A stretch of DNA of 64,000 nt. It comes from Streptomyces maremycinicus. Its GTDB lineage: Bacteria; Actinomycetota; Actinomycetes; Streptomycetales; Streptomycetaceae. Position numbers and translations under genes: made by a program. Of this stretch, positions 42,821 to 51,158 are shown piece after piece. Numbering within the stretch: the stretch's first letter is position 1; the number at the start of each line of letters is the position of its first letter. The notes under the pieces are model-generated. The model did no database searches. It was not told the origin of the DNA and saw only the letters and a program-made list of their open reading frames with translations. Where the stretch lies: NCBI RefSeq assembly GCF_001184025.1, contig NZ_BBYG01000011.1, positions 517,574-581,573 on the forward strand, read 5' to 3'.

Positions 42821-43792
42821 ATGGCGCAGCGCACCGTTCCCACCGTCCTCATCGTGCTCTTCGACGGAGTCCAGAGCCTCGACGTGACCGGCCCCCTGGA
42901 GGTCTTCGCGGGTGCCGAACTGCACACCCCGGGCACCTACCGGATCCGCACGGCATCCCTGGACGGCGCTCCCGTGCGCACCTCCAGCGGGCTGACCCTG
43001 GTACCGGACGAGGCCCTCACGCGCGCGGGCGACCCGCACACCCTGCTCGTCCCCGGCGGCCGGGGCACCCGCGGCGCGGACACCGCGCCGCTCACGGACT
43101 GGCTGCGCGTCAACGCCCCGCGCGCGGAGCGCCTCGTCTCGGTCTGCACCGGCGCGACCCTGCTCGCCGCCGCGGGTCTGCTCGACGGCCGCCGGGCGAC
43201 GACCCACTGGGCGTACTGCGACCGGCTCGCCCGCGACCACCCGGCCGTGGAGGTCGACCCCGACCCGATCTTCGTCCGGGACGGGCACGTCCACACCTCG
43301 GCAGGCGTCACCTCCGGCATCGACCTGGCCCTCGCGCTGGTCGAGGAGGACCTCGGCCGCGACGCGGCGCTGACGATCGCCCGCCACCTGGTGGTCTTCC
43401 TGCGCCGGCCCGGGAACCAGGCCCAGTTCAGCGTGCAGCTGGCCGCCCAGACGGCCGAGCGGGCACCCCTGCGGGAGGTCCAGCAGTGGATCACCGAGCA
43501 TCCCGCCGCCGACCTGAGCGTCGAGTCGCTCGCCGCCCGCGCCCTGCTCTCCCCGCGGCACTTCGCCCGCGCCTTCCGCGAGGAGACCGGCGTGACACCG
43601 GGCCGCTATGTCGACCGGGTCCGGCTGGAGCACGCCCGCCGCCTGCTGGAGGACACGGCGGACGGTGTCGAGGAGGTCTCCCGCGCGAGCGGCTACGGCA
43701 CCCCCGAGGCCATGCGGCGCGCCTTCGTCAAGGCGCTCGGCACGCCCCCGGGGGAGTACCGCCGACGGTTCCGCCCCGCGCCCGCCCACTGA
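42821..43792 (+). CDS. GlxA-family transcriptional regulator (DJ-1/PfpI domain + AraC HTH)
   Basis: 323 aa. The N-terminal DJ-1/PfpI-like domain (about 5-190) has VLIVLFDGVQSLDVTGPLEVF and the nucleophile-elbow Cys in LVSVCTGATLLAAAGLLDGRRATTHW. The C-terminal AraC/XylS double helix-turn-helix (about 220-320) includes SVESLAARALLSPRHFARAFREETGVTPGRYVDRVRLEHARRLLE and GYGTPEAMRRAFVKALGTPPGEYRRRF. The sensor domain is non-enzymatic in characterised members. It lies 73 bp upstream of a DJ-1-family protein, a common target arrangement. Confidence 0.92.
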   Translation: MAQRTVPTVLIVLFDGVQSLDVTGPLEVFAGAELHTPGTYRIRTASLDGAPVRTSSGLTLVPDEALTRAGDPHTLLVPGGRGTRGADTAPLTDWLRVNAPRAERLVSVCTGATLLAAAGLLDGRRATTHWAYCDRLARDHPAVEVDPDPIFVRDGHVHTSAGVTSGIDLALALVEEDLGRDAALTIARHLVVFLRRPGNQAQFSVQLAAQTAERAPLREVQQWITEHPAADLSVESLAARALLSPRHFARAFREETGVTPGRYVDRVRLEHARRLLEDTADGVEEVSRASGYGTPEAMRRAFVKALGTPPGEYRRRFRPAPAH

Positions 43793-43850
43793 AACCCCGT
43801 CCACCGGAACCCCGTCCACCGAAACACCGCGCATCGAAGCCCCGTGAGTC
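43791..43850. repeat. 15-bp tandem repeat starting inside the GlxA stop codon
   Basis: GAAACCCCGTCCACC, GGAACCCCGTCCACC, GAAACACCGCGCATC and GAAGCCCCGTGAGTC are consecutive 15-bp units (43791-43850). The first overlaps the TGA stop. The array ends just before the Shine-Dalgarno of the next gene. Confidence 0.85.
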
Positions 43851-43865
43851 CAGTGAGAGGACCCC

Positions 43866-44501
43866 ATGCAGATCGCCGTCGTCGTCTACGACCGTTTCAC
43901 CGCCCTCGACGCCGTGGGCCCCTACGAGATGCTCTCCCGTGCCCCGGGCGCGGAGACCGTCTTCGTGGCCGAGGAGAGGGGGCCCGTCCGTACCGAGACC
44001 GGCTTCCTGGCCGTCACCGCCGACCGGGCGCTGTCCGAGGTCCCCGCGCCCGACGTCGTGATCGTCTCCGGAGGGCCCGGCCAGAGCGCGCTGATGGACC
44101 ACGAGCCCCTGCTCGACTGGCTCCGGGCCGCCGACGCCACCAGCACCTGGACGACCTCGGTGTGCTCCGGATCCCTGCTGCTGGCCGCCGCGGGCCTCCT
44201 CGAAGGCCGCCGGGCCACCTCGCACTGGCTGGCCCTCCAGCAGCTCGAGGCGTTCGGGGCCGAGCCGACCGGCGAACGCGTCGTCTTCGACGGCAAGTAC
44301 GTCACCGCGGCCGGCGTCTCCTCCGGCATCGACATGGGACTCGCCCTGCTCGGCCGGATCGCGGGCGACGACCATGCCCGGGCCGTCCAGCTGGCCACGG
44401 AGTACGACCCGCGACCGCCCTACGACGCGGGCGCCCCGCACAAGGCGCCGGCCCACCTGGTGGAGAAGCTGCGGGCCCGCAGCCGGTTCATCCTGACGTA
44501 G
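43866..44501 (+). CDS. DJ-1/PfpI (ThiJ) family protein
   Basis: 211 aa; GAGAGGA precedes the ATG. It starts MQIAVVVYDRFTALDAVGPYEML and contains PDVVIVSGGPGQSA, the nucleophile elbow TSVCSGSLLLAAAGLLEGRRATSHW, and AAGVSSGIDMGLALLGRIAG. The Cys is the reactive residue of DJ-1-superfamily chaperone/isonitrile-hydratase-like proteins; the exact reaction is unknown. It follows the GlxA-type regulator and is probably controlled by it. Its last 14 bases overlap the end of the convergent enoyl-CoA hydratase gene. Confidence 0.9.
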   Translation: MQIAVVVYDRFTALDAVGPYEMLSRAPGAETVFVAEERGPVRTETGFLAVTADRALSEVPAPDVVIVSGGPGQSALMDHEPLLDWLRAADATSTWTTSVCSGSLLLAAAGLLEGRRATSHWLALQQLEAFGAEPTGERVVFDGKYVTAAGVSSGIDMGLALLGRIAGDDHARAVQLATEYDPRPPYDAGAPHKAPAHLVEKLRARSRFILT

Positions 44502-45237
44502 TCCAGGTGAAGCGCGGCTCCCTGCGCTCCAGGAACGCGGCGACGCCCTCCGCGGTGTCGCCGCTGCCGCGCGCCTGAGCGCTCCAGTGGGCGTCCCGGT
44601 CCGTGCGGCCGTTCGCGAACTCCTTCGCGGCGGCCTGGGTCAGCCGGGAGCGGGAGACCAGCACCCGGGTGAACTCCGCGACCCGCTCGTCGAGTCCGTC
44701 GACGGGCAGCACCTCGTCGACGAGCCCCGTGCGCAGCGCCCGCTCGGTGTCGATCAACTCGCCGGAGAACAAGAGGTACTTGGCGGTGGCCGGACCCACC
44801 AGGGAGACCAGGCGCCGGGTGGCGGAGGACGGATAGACGATGCCGAGCCTGGCCGGCGTCACCCCGAACTGCGCGCCCTCCTCGGCGAACCGCAGGTCGC
44901 ATGCCGCGGCGAGCTGGGCGCCACCCCCGACGCAGTGCCCGCGGATCGCGGCCAGCGTCGGCTTCGGGAACGCCGCCAGGGCCTCCTCGGCCCGCACCGC
45001 CAGCTCCTGCGCCTCCTCCGGCGATCTCCGGAGCGTGGAGATGTCGGCCCCCGCGCAGAAGGTGCCGCCCGCGCCGGTCAGCACCAGCACCCGCACCGCC
45101 GGGTCGGCGGCCAGCGTGTCGAGCAACGGGGGCAGCGCCGCCCACATCGCGGCCGTCATGGCGTTGCGCTTGGCCGGGTGGTGCAGGACGACGGTGGCGA
45201 CCTCGTCGGTGACGCCGTACAGCAGATCGGGCTCCAT
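44488..45237 (-). CDS. Enoyl-CoA hydratase/isomerase family protein
   Basis: 249 aa crotonase-fold protein. The oxyanion-hole loops are HPAKRNAMTAAM and CAGADISTLRR, and HCVGGGAQLAAACDLRFAEEGAQFGVTPARLGIVYP carries the region of the catalytic Glu. In the first motif position of classical hydratases (E near GGG), Gln/Ala are present here (GGGAQLA), so one of the usual catalytic Glu residues is missing and the reaction may differ from simple hydration. The 3' end overlaps the convergent DJ-1 gene. Upstream lies a 327-bp gap. Confidence 0.88.
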   Translation of the reverse strand: MEPDLLYGVTDEVATVVLHHPAKRNAMTAAMWAALPPLLDTLAADPAVRVLVLTGAGGTFCAGADISTLRRSPEEAQELAVRAEEALAAFPKPTLAAIRGHCVGGGAQLAAACDLRFAEEGAQFGVTPARLGIVYPSSATRRLVSLVGPATAKYLLFSGELIDTERALRTGLVDEVLPVDGLDERVAEFTRVLVSRSRLTQAAAKEFANGRTDRDAHWSAQARGSGDTAEGVAAFLERREPRFTWTTSG

Positions 45238-45564
45238 GCTCCGGATGCTAACCACCGGCCCGTCCGCATGATCGGCGCCGCAGGTGTGAGAGGCGCGACA
45301 CCGGTGACAAAGGGAGGCGAAGCGCTCCGAAGGGGAGCGAGGACCGTCGATGGGGAGGAACGGGCCGCCGAACCCGTACAACCCGAAGAGTGCGCGAAGT
45401 CGGCGCGGAGGGAACGGAAACGGTCCCGCGGTCGACTTCCTCGTCCGGGGCCGGTCGGAAACGTTCGATAACTGCTGACTTCTGTTCAGTCATCCGGAGG
45501 GGAGTGCCTCGGTACCAACACTTCACGTGTGGTGACAATCGAGCGCGAGGGTGGCGACCGGACG
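45238..45564. other. Intergenic region between divergent enoyl-CoA hydratase and RsbW-like genes
   Basis: 327 bp without a convincing gene. It contains a short dyad (AAGCGCTCC ... GGGGAGCG near 45320) and must carry both divergent promoters. I cannot assign -10/-35 elements with confidence. Confidence 0.5.
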
Positions 45565-46083
45565 ATGGACGATCAAGGGCGGGGGCCCGACCCGCGCCCG
45601 ACGGGGGCCCCGGGCGAACTCTCCGAAGCCGCCGGGGAAGCCGTGCCCCGGCCGCTGCCCTACGAAGGGGTCTGGCGCTTCACCGCGTCCGCCGTGGACG
45701 CCTCCGTCCCGCAGGCGCGGCACGCCGTGCGGGACCTGCTGTACCGCCAGGGGGTGCCGGTCTCCGACGACCTGGCCCAGGGCCTCCTGCTGATCGTCTC
45801 CGAGCTGGTCACCAACGCCGTCCGGCACGCGGCGGTGCTGTCGCCGGTGCTCGCCGTGGAGGTGGCGGTCGGGGCCGAGTGGGTGCGGGTGTCGGTGGAG
45901 GACAACCATCCCTACCGCCCGACCGCCCTGGAGGCCGACCACGGCCGTACGGGCGGCCGGGGGCTGTTGCTGGTACGGGAGATCACCCGGGAGGCGGGCG
46001 GGGTCTGCGACGTCGAGCACACGGCGGGCGGCGGCAAGGTGATCTGGGCCGCCCTGCCGCTCAAGCCCGCGCGGGTGCCCTGA
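45565..46083 (+). CDS. ATP-binding SpoIIE/RsbW-like anti-sigma (serine kinase) protein
   Basis: 172 aa from ATG 45565; an in-frame GTG at 45529 is possible. After a disordered N-terminus, the HATPase_c fold is seen: QARHAVRDLLYRQGVP, the N-box LLLIVSELVTNAVRHA, DNHPYRPTALEADHGRTGGRGLLLVREI and GGGKVIWAALPL. The N, G1 and G2 ATP-binding motifs are present. Streptomyces has dozens of such orphan histidine-kinase-like ATPases that bind sigma factors or anti-anti-sigma factors. The partner cannot be named. It is convergent with idi, 3 bp apart. Confidence 0.9.
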   Translation: MDDQGRGPDPRPTGAPGELSEAAGEAVPRPLPYEGVWRFTASAVDASVPQARHAVRDLLYRQGVPVSDDLAQGLLLIVSELVTNAVRHAAVLSPVLAVEVAVGAEWVRVSVEDNHPYRPTALEADHGRTGGRGLLLVREITREAGGVCDVEHTAGGGKVIWAALPLKPARVP

Positions 46084-46086
46084 GGG

Positions 46087-46680
46087 TCACCAGCCGGCCG
46101 ACGGCCCCGTCAGCTCCCTGACCGCGGGGCGCGCCGCGTCCAGCACGGTCATGAACCAGGAGGAGAAGGTGCCCCCGGCGTGCCGCTCGGCCAGCTCGGC
46201 GGGTGTCACGAAGGCCGTGTCGCCGACCTCCTCCGGGTCCGGCCGCGGCGGGGACTGCACCAGCCCGACGAAGAGGTGGTTGTACTCCTGTTCCACCAGG
46301 CCCGACTCCGGGTCCGGGTGGTTGTAGCGGACGGTGCCCGCCTCGGCGAGCAGGGTCGGGGAGACCCCCAGCTCCTCGAAGGTGCGCCGCGCGGCCGCCG
46401 CGAACGGCGCCTCCCCGGGGTAGGGGTGACCGCAGCAGGTGTTGGACCACACGCCGGGGGAGTGGTACTTGCCGAGCGCCCGCTGCTGGAGCAGCAGCCG
46501 GCCCCGCTCGTCGAAGAGGAACACGGAGAAGGCGCGGTGCAGCTGTCCCGGCGGCTGATGGGCGGCCAGCTTCTCCGCGGTGCCGATCGTGACGCCGTTC
46601 TCGTCGACCAGCTCCAGCAAGATCGCGTCCGCGGTGCCGTTCGACGACGTGTGTGTCGCGGTGGCAGGTGTGATCGGCAT
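46087..46680 (-). CDS. idi: Isopentenyl-diphosphate delta-isomerase (type I)
   Basis: 197 aa from ATG 46680, 5 nt after AAGGA. Nudix-fold enzyme interconverting IPP and DMAPP. Key elements are HRAFSVFLFDERGRLLLQQRA, the catalytic Cys in SNTCCGHPYPGE, the Nudix-like box AAARRTFEELGV, and EYNHLFVG with the conserved Glu. SSWFMTVLD closes the domain. The hopanoid operon 9 kb downstream consumes FPP made from these precursors, so the linkage is functionally sensible, although genes in between are unrelated. Confidence 0.95.
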   Translation of the reverse strand: MPITPATATHTSSNGTADAILLELVDENGVTIGTAEKLAAHQPPGQLHRAFSVFLFDERGRLLLQQRALGKYHSPGVWSNTCCGHPYPGEAPFAAAARRTFEELGVSPTLLAEAGTVRYNHPDPESGLVEQEYNHLFVGLVQSPPRPDPEEVGDTAFVTPAELAERHAGGTFSSWFMTVLDAARPAVRELTGPSAGW

Positions 46681-46846
46681 ACCCATCCTTAGCATCGGTC
46701 CTCGCGTCCCCAGTCTGCCGTACGCGTCCGGCACTCCCGGCACTTCACGCGAAAGCGCGCATGTCCCGCACGCGGCAAGGGGGCCCGGTAGGTGATCTTG
46801 CCCGGCGCCGACTCCGGGGAACCGTCCGGAACGTCTGTGCGGATCG

Positions 46847-46885
46847 GGGGCGCGGACCAGGGGCGCGGACCAGGGGCGCGGATCA
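46847..46885. repeat. 13-bp tandem repeat, three units
   Basis: GGGGCGCGGACCA twice and GGGGCGCGGATCA once, contiguous, in the 231-bp gap between the CDF gene's stop and the idi start. Confidence 0.9.
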
Positions 46886-46911
46886 CGCCGTGCGGCCCGG
46901 TCGGCGCCCGC

Positions 46912-47853
46912 TCAGTGGCAGAGCCGCGCCTCGTGCTCCGCGTGCCCGCTCGGCTCCAGCTGGAAGGTGCAGTGCTCCACGTCGAAGTGGTCGCCCAGGC
47001 AGCCCTGGAGCTCGTGCAGCATCTTCTCGTGGCCGATCGCGCTCAGCGCGTCCGAGCGCACCACCACGTGCGCCGACAGCACCGGCATCCCGGAGGTGAT
47101 GGTCCACGCGTGCAGATCGTGGACGTCCTCCACCCCGTCGAGGGCGAGGATGTGTGAGCGCACCTCCGCCATGTCGACGTCCTTGGGAGCCGACTCCAGC
47201 AGTACGTCGAGCGTCTCGCGCAGGAGTTTCAGGGTGCGCGGCACGATCATCAGACCGATGGCTAGGGAGGCGACCGGGTCGGCGGCCTGCCAGCCGGTGG
47301 TCAGGATCACCACCGCCGAGATCAGTACGGCCACCGAACCCAGGGCGTCCGCCGCCACCTCCAGGAACGCCCCGCGCACGTTCAGGCTCTCGGACTGGCC
47401 ACGGATCAGCAGCGACATCGAGACCATGTTCGCGACCAGGCCGAACGCGCCGAACCAGATCATCAGCCCGCCCTCGGTGGCGGCGGGGGTGAAGAACCGC
47501 TGGACCGCCTCGTACAGGACGTAGCCGCCCACCCCGAGCAGCAGCAGACAGTTGGCGAGGGCGGCCAGGATCTCGGCGCGGGCCAGCCCGAAGGTGCGGG
47601 TCTGACTCGGCGGCCGGTTCGCGAAGTGGATGGCGAGCAGCGCCATGCCCAGACCCAGCGCGTCCGTCGCCATGTGCGCGGAGTCCGCGATCAGCGCCAG
47701 GGAGTCCGCGAGCAGTCCGCCGACGATCTCGACGACCATGACGGCGAGCGTGATCGACAGGGCGACGCGCAGTCTGCCCCGGTACGCCGCCGCGGCCGTA
47801 CCCGTGGTCGGCACATGCGTGTGCGTATGACCGTGGTCGTGCCCAGCCCCCAT
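46912..47853 (-). CDS. Cation diffusion facilitator (Zn/Co/Cd efflux)
   Basis: 313 aa. The N-terminus is His-rich (GHDHGHTHTHVP), typical of a metal-binding tail. Six transmembrane helices follow. Metal-site motifs are SLALIADSAHMATDALGLG in TM2 (HxxxD) and AADALGSVAVLISA in TM5 (DxxxD-like). The cytosolic C-terminal domain has HDLHAWTITSGMPVLSAHVVV and ends in His residues (HCTFQLEPSGHAEHE). It exports divalent metal in exchange for protons. It lies on the minus strand 231 bp before idi, with its own upstream gap. Confidence 0.93.
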   Translation of the reverse strand: MGAGHDHGHTHTHVPTTGTAAAAYRGRLRVALSITLAVMVVEIVGGLLADSLALIADSAHMATDALGLGMALLAIHFANRPPSQTRTFGLARAEILAALANCLLLLGVGGYVLYEAVQRFFTPAATEGGLMIWFGAFGLVANMVSMSLLIRGQSESLNVRGAFLEVAADALGSVAVLISAVVILTTGWQAADPVASLAIGLMIVPRTLKLLRETLDVLLESAPKDVDMAEVRSHILALDGVEDVHDLHAWTITSGMPVLSAHVVVRSDALSAIGHEKMLHELQGCLGDHFDVEHCTFQLEPSGHAEHEARLCH

Positions 47854-48564
47854 GGAAGCAGCCCTTCTGTGGTCCGTCGTGGGCCCTGGCGTTCTGCCCC
47901 GCGATCACAGTGAACTACGGGTGGGGGGTATCCGGCAACGCGGCACTGAACACCGTTGTCATGTGCCCTGACCTGCGGAAACGAAGCGCAGGTCAATGGC
48001 CGCCCCCGTCTCAGGTCAATGGCCCCCCGTCTGCCGTCCCCTATCGGTCCCCTGTCGGCACCCGTCGTCCGGCGTGGCTCCCGGCGCCGAACGGGCGGCC
48101 CGCGGCCCGGGCAGCCGGCCTCGACACCGATGAGCACACCACGTCCACGGAAACCCCGTGCGACCCCGTGCCGCCGTGCTGTCGGGCCCATGCCGAACCG
48201 GCCCGTACCGGCCACTCCTGCGCATGTCACCCCATGTCGAAGCATGCCGACCGCCGGGCGCGACCCGGCGCGGTGGGCAATGTCCCGGATGTCGGCTCCT
48301 GGGGGCGCGGTTTGTCGCCCGGGCCGCCGATCACCGATGATGATCTCGGCAAAGGCCGGTTCAAGCCGGGCTCGGGCCGTGCTGCCGGACCGCGTCGATC
48401 GTGCCTGAACGGGCGGTGAACACGGCGTTCCCGGCATCCGATAGCCTCTGCCGACATGCCGCCCGCCTGGCGCGGCCACCGGTGAAGTCGCCGGTGCGGC
48501 CAAGGGGCGCCTCCACCGTGTACATGACCGGCGTGAACGCGCCGGACCCAGGGAGTGAGTTCGG
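47854..48564. other. 711-bp intergenic region upstream of the polyol-phosphate cluster
   Basis: No open frame here has the third-position GC bias of its neighbours. A 22-bp direct repeat with core CAGGTCAATGGCC occurs at 47989 and 48012. GATAGCCT near 48440 could be a -10 region. The length is unusual for this gene-dense window. It may hold the promoter and leader of the seven-gene operon, or an unannotated RNA or degraded gene. Confidence 0.5.
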
Positions 48565-50409
48565 TTGTCGACCGCCATCCTCACCGGCTCGCCGGTCCCC
48601 GGATCGTCGATCGAGGGCGATCTGCGGTCCCTCGGCTTCGACGTCCGGACCGCCTCCGACGCCGGTGACACCGAGGCCCTCCTCGCCGCCGTCCCCGGTG
48701 ACCAGCGCGTCGCCGTCGTGGACGCCCGCTTCGTGGGTCACGAGCACGCGCTCCGGCTCGGCCTCACCGACCCCCGCTTCCCGCTCGGCGCGATTCCGGG
48801 CGCGGTGACCGCGCAGCCGGCCGGCCGCCAGGCCCTGACCCGCGCGATGGCCCGGGAGAACTCGGCGGGCTCCGGCACCGGGCACGGCAGCGCCAACGCC
48901 CGGGTGAAGTCGGGCGTGGACGTCGACAGCGTCGACGGCCTCGCCGACCGGGTCGTCGCCGCCCTGGACGCCGACGGCGTCGAGGTGCACCGCCCCGAGC
49001 TGGGCAGTCTGGTCGCGGAGGTCCCCGCCGACCCGCAGGCCCGCAACGAGGCACGACAGGCCGTCGCCGCCGTCGACGACGAGGCCGTCCGTCTGAAGTC
49101 GGCCGTGAAGGCCCGTGACGGCTTCTTCACCACGTACTGCGTCAGCCCGTACTCGCGCTACATCGCCCGCTGGTGCGCCCGCCGCGGCCTCACCCCGAAC
49201 CAGGTCACCACCGCCTCGCTGATCACCGCGCTGATCGCGGCGGCCTGCGCGGCCACCGGCACCCGGGGCGGGTTCGTCGCGGCCGGCGTCCTGCTGATCG
49301 CGTCCTTCGTCCTGGACTGCACCGACGGCCAGCTCGCCCGCTACTCCCTTCAGTACTCCACGCTCGGCGCCTGGCTCGACGCCACCTTCGACCGGGCCAA
49401 GGAGTACGCCTACTACGCGGGCCTCGCACTCGGCGCGGCCCGGGGCGGCGACGACGTGTGGGCCCTCGCGCTGGGCGCGATGGTCCTCCAGACCTGCCGG
49501 CACGTCGTGGACTTCTCCTTCAACGAGGCCAACCACGACGCCACCGCCAACACCAGCCCCACCGCCGCCCTCTCCGACAAGCTCGACAGCGTCGGCTGGA
49601 CGGTCTGGGTGCGGCGGATGATAGTCCTGCCCATCGGCGAACGATGGGCCATGATCGCCGTTCTCACCGCTGCCACCACCCCCCGCATCACCTTCTACGC
49701 GCTGCTCATCGGCTGCGCGTTCGCGGCCACCTACACCACGGCGGGCCGGGTCCTGCGCTCGCTGACCCGCAAGGCCAGGCGGACCGACCGGGCGGCGCAG
49801 GCACTGGCGGACCTCGCGGACAGCGGCCCGCTCGCCGAACTGCTGGCCCGCAGGCTCCCGGCCGGCATCCGCATCCCGGCCCCCTTCAGCGCCGCCGTCG
49901 GCGTCGTCCTGCTGGTGCTCGCGGCCTGGATCGACGGCCCCGGCTTCTCGCTCCTGGTGGCCGCCGTCGTGTACGTCCTGGCGTCCGCGGACGCCGTCTC
50001 CGCCCCGCTCAAGGGCACCCTCGACTGGCTGGTCCCGCCGCTCTTCCGGGCCGGCGAGTACTGCGCGATCCTCGTCCTCGCGGCCCGGGCCGATGTGAAC
50101 GGAGCGCTTCCGGCGGCTTTCGGGCTGGTGGCCGCCGTCGCCTACCATCACTACGACACGGTGTACCGCATCCGCGGCAACGCCGGATCGCCGCCGGCCT
50201 GGCTGGTGCGCGCCATCGGGGGGCAGGACGGGCGCACGCTGCTCGTCGCCGTGCTCGCCGTGCTGCTCACCGCTTCGCAGTTCACGGTCGCGCTCACGGT
50301 CCTCGCCGTGGTCGTCGCCGCGGTGGTGCTCGTCGAGAGCATCCGCTTCTGGGTCGCCGCCCACCGGGCAGGCGCCCCGTCCGTACACGATGAAGGAGAA
50401 CCCGCATGA
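48565..50409 (+). CDS. CDP-alcohol phosphatidyltransferase with DUF5941-type extension
   Basis: 614 aa from TTG 48565 (GGGAGTGAG upstream). The N-terminal ~190 residues form a soluble domain that I cannot assign. The membrane-embedded CDP-OH transferase domain follows, with DCTDGQLARYSLQYSTLGAW continuing LDATFD, matching D-x2-DG-x2-AR-x8-G-x3-D-x3-D. The C-terminal third has several more hydrophobic helices; I recall this C-terminal region as DUF5941 in Streptomyces. It would move a phospho-alcohol from a CDP donor to a lipid or polyol. The stop overlaps the next ATG (ATGA). Confidence 0.85.
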   Translation: MSTAILTGSPVPGSSIEGDLRSLGFDVRTASDAGDTEALLAAVPGDQRVAVVDARFVGHEHALRLGLTDPRFPLGAIPGAVTAQPAGRQALTRAMARENSAGSGTGHGSANARVKSGVDVDSVDGLADRVVAALDADGVEVHRPELGSLVAEVPADPQARNEARQAVAAVDDEAVRLKSAVKARDGFFTTYCVSPYSRYIARWCARRGLTPNQVTTASLITALIAAACAATGTRGGFVAAGVLLIASFVLDCTDGQLARYSLQYSTLGAWLDATFDRAKEYAYYAGLALGAARGGDDVWALALGAMVLQTCRHVVDFSFNEANHDATANTSPTAALSDKLDSVGWTVWVRRMIVLPIGERWAMIAVLTAATTPRITFYALLIGCAFAATYTTAGRVLRSLTRKARRTDRAAQALADLADSGPLAELLARRLPAGIRIPAPFSAAVGVVLLVLAAWIDGPGFSLLVAAVVYVLASADAVSAPLKGTLDWLVPPLFRAGEYCAILVLAARADVNGALPAAFGLVAAVAYHHYDTVYRIRGNAGSPPAWLVRAIGGQDGRTLLVAVLAVLLTASQFTVALTVLAVVVAAVVLVESIRFWVAAHRAGAPSVHDEGEPA

Positions 50410-51158
50410 TCGGCCTCGTGCTGGCGGCCGGCGCCGGACGGCGTCTGCGCCCCTACACCGACAGCCTGCCCAAGGCGCTGGTGCCGGTGGGGCCCGCGGG
50501 CATAGAGGGCGAGCCCACGGTCCTGGACCTGACGCTCGGCAACTTCGCCGAGATCGGTCTGACCGAGGTCGCGGTCATCGTCGGCTACCGCAAGGAGGCC
50601 GTGTACGAGCGCAAGGCGGCGCTGGAGGCGAAGTACGGCCTCGAGCTCACCCTCATCGACAACGACAAGGCCGAGGAGTGGAACAACGCCTACTCGCTGT
50701 GGTGCGGCCGTGACGCCCTCAAGGACGGCGTGATCCTCGCCAACGGCGACACCGTCCACCCGGTCTCCGTCGAGCGGACGCTGCTCGCCGCCCGCGGCGA
50801 GGGCAAGAAGATCATCCTCGCGCTCGACACCGTGAAGTCCCTCGCGGACGAGGAGATGAAGGTCGTCGTCGACCCCGGCAAGGGCATGACGAAGATCACC
50901 AAGCTGATGGACCCGGCCGAGGCCACCGGTGAGTACATCGGCGTCACCCTCATCGAGGGCGACGCCGCCCCCGAGCTGGCCGACGCGCTCAAGGCCGTGT
51001 GGGAGACCGACCCGCAGCAGTTCTACGAGCACGGGTACCAGGAACTGGTGAACCGGGGCTTCCGCATCGACGTGGCGCCGATCGGTGACGTCAAGTGGGT
51101 CGAGATCGACAATCACGACGATCTCGCCCGTGGACGGGAGATCGCGTGCCAGTACTGA
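50406..51158 (+). CDS. NTP transferase (sugar/polyol-phosphate nucleotidyltransferase)
   Basis: 250 aa; AAGGAG precedes the ATG, which overlaps the preceding stop. The nucleotide-binding signature is LVLAAGAGRRLRPYTDSLPKALVPVG. VIVGYRKEAVYE, NNAYSLWCGRD, ILANGDTVH (metal/phosphate site) and VEIDNHDDLARGREI follow. Closest in style to CTP:inositol-1-phosphate or phosphocholine-type cytidylyltransferases, which make CDP-alcohols. Positioned between two CDP-alcohol phosphatidyltransferase genes, it probably supplies their CDP-activated substrate. The identity of that alcohol is unknown. Confidence 0.88.
   Translation: MIGLVLAAGAGRRLRPYTDSLPKALVPVGPAGIEGEPTVLDLTLGNFAEIGLTEVAVIVGYRKEAVYERKAALEAKYGLELTLIDNDKAEEWNNAYSLWCGRDALKDGVILANGDTVHPVSVERTLLAARGEGKKIILALDTVKSLADEEMKVVVDPGKGMTKITKLMDPAEATGEYIGVTLIEGDAAPELADALKAVWETDPQQFYEHGYQELVNRGFRIDVAPIGDVKWVEIDNHDDLARGREIACQY

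Noticed and set aside
47910..48457. Several 60-170 codon frames on both strands upstream of 48565
   Set aside because: They lack third-position GC bias, Shine-Dalgarno sites and recognisable motifs, and overlap each other.
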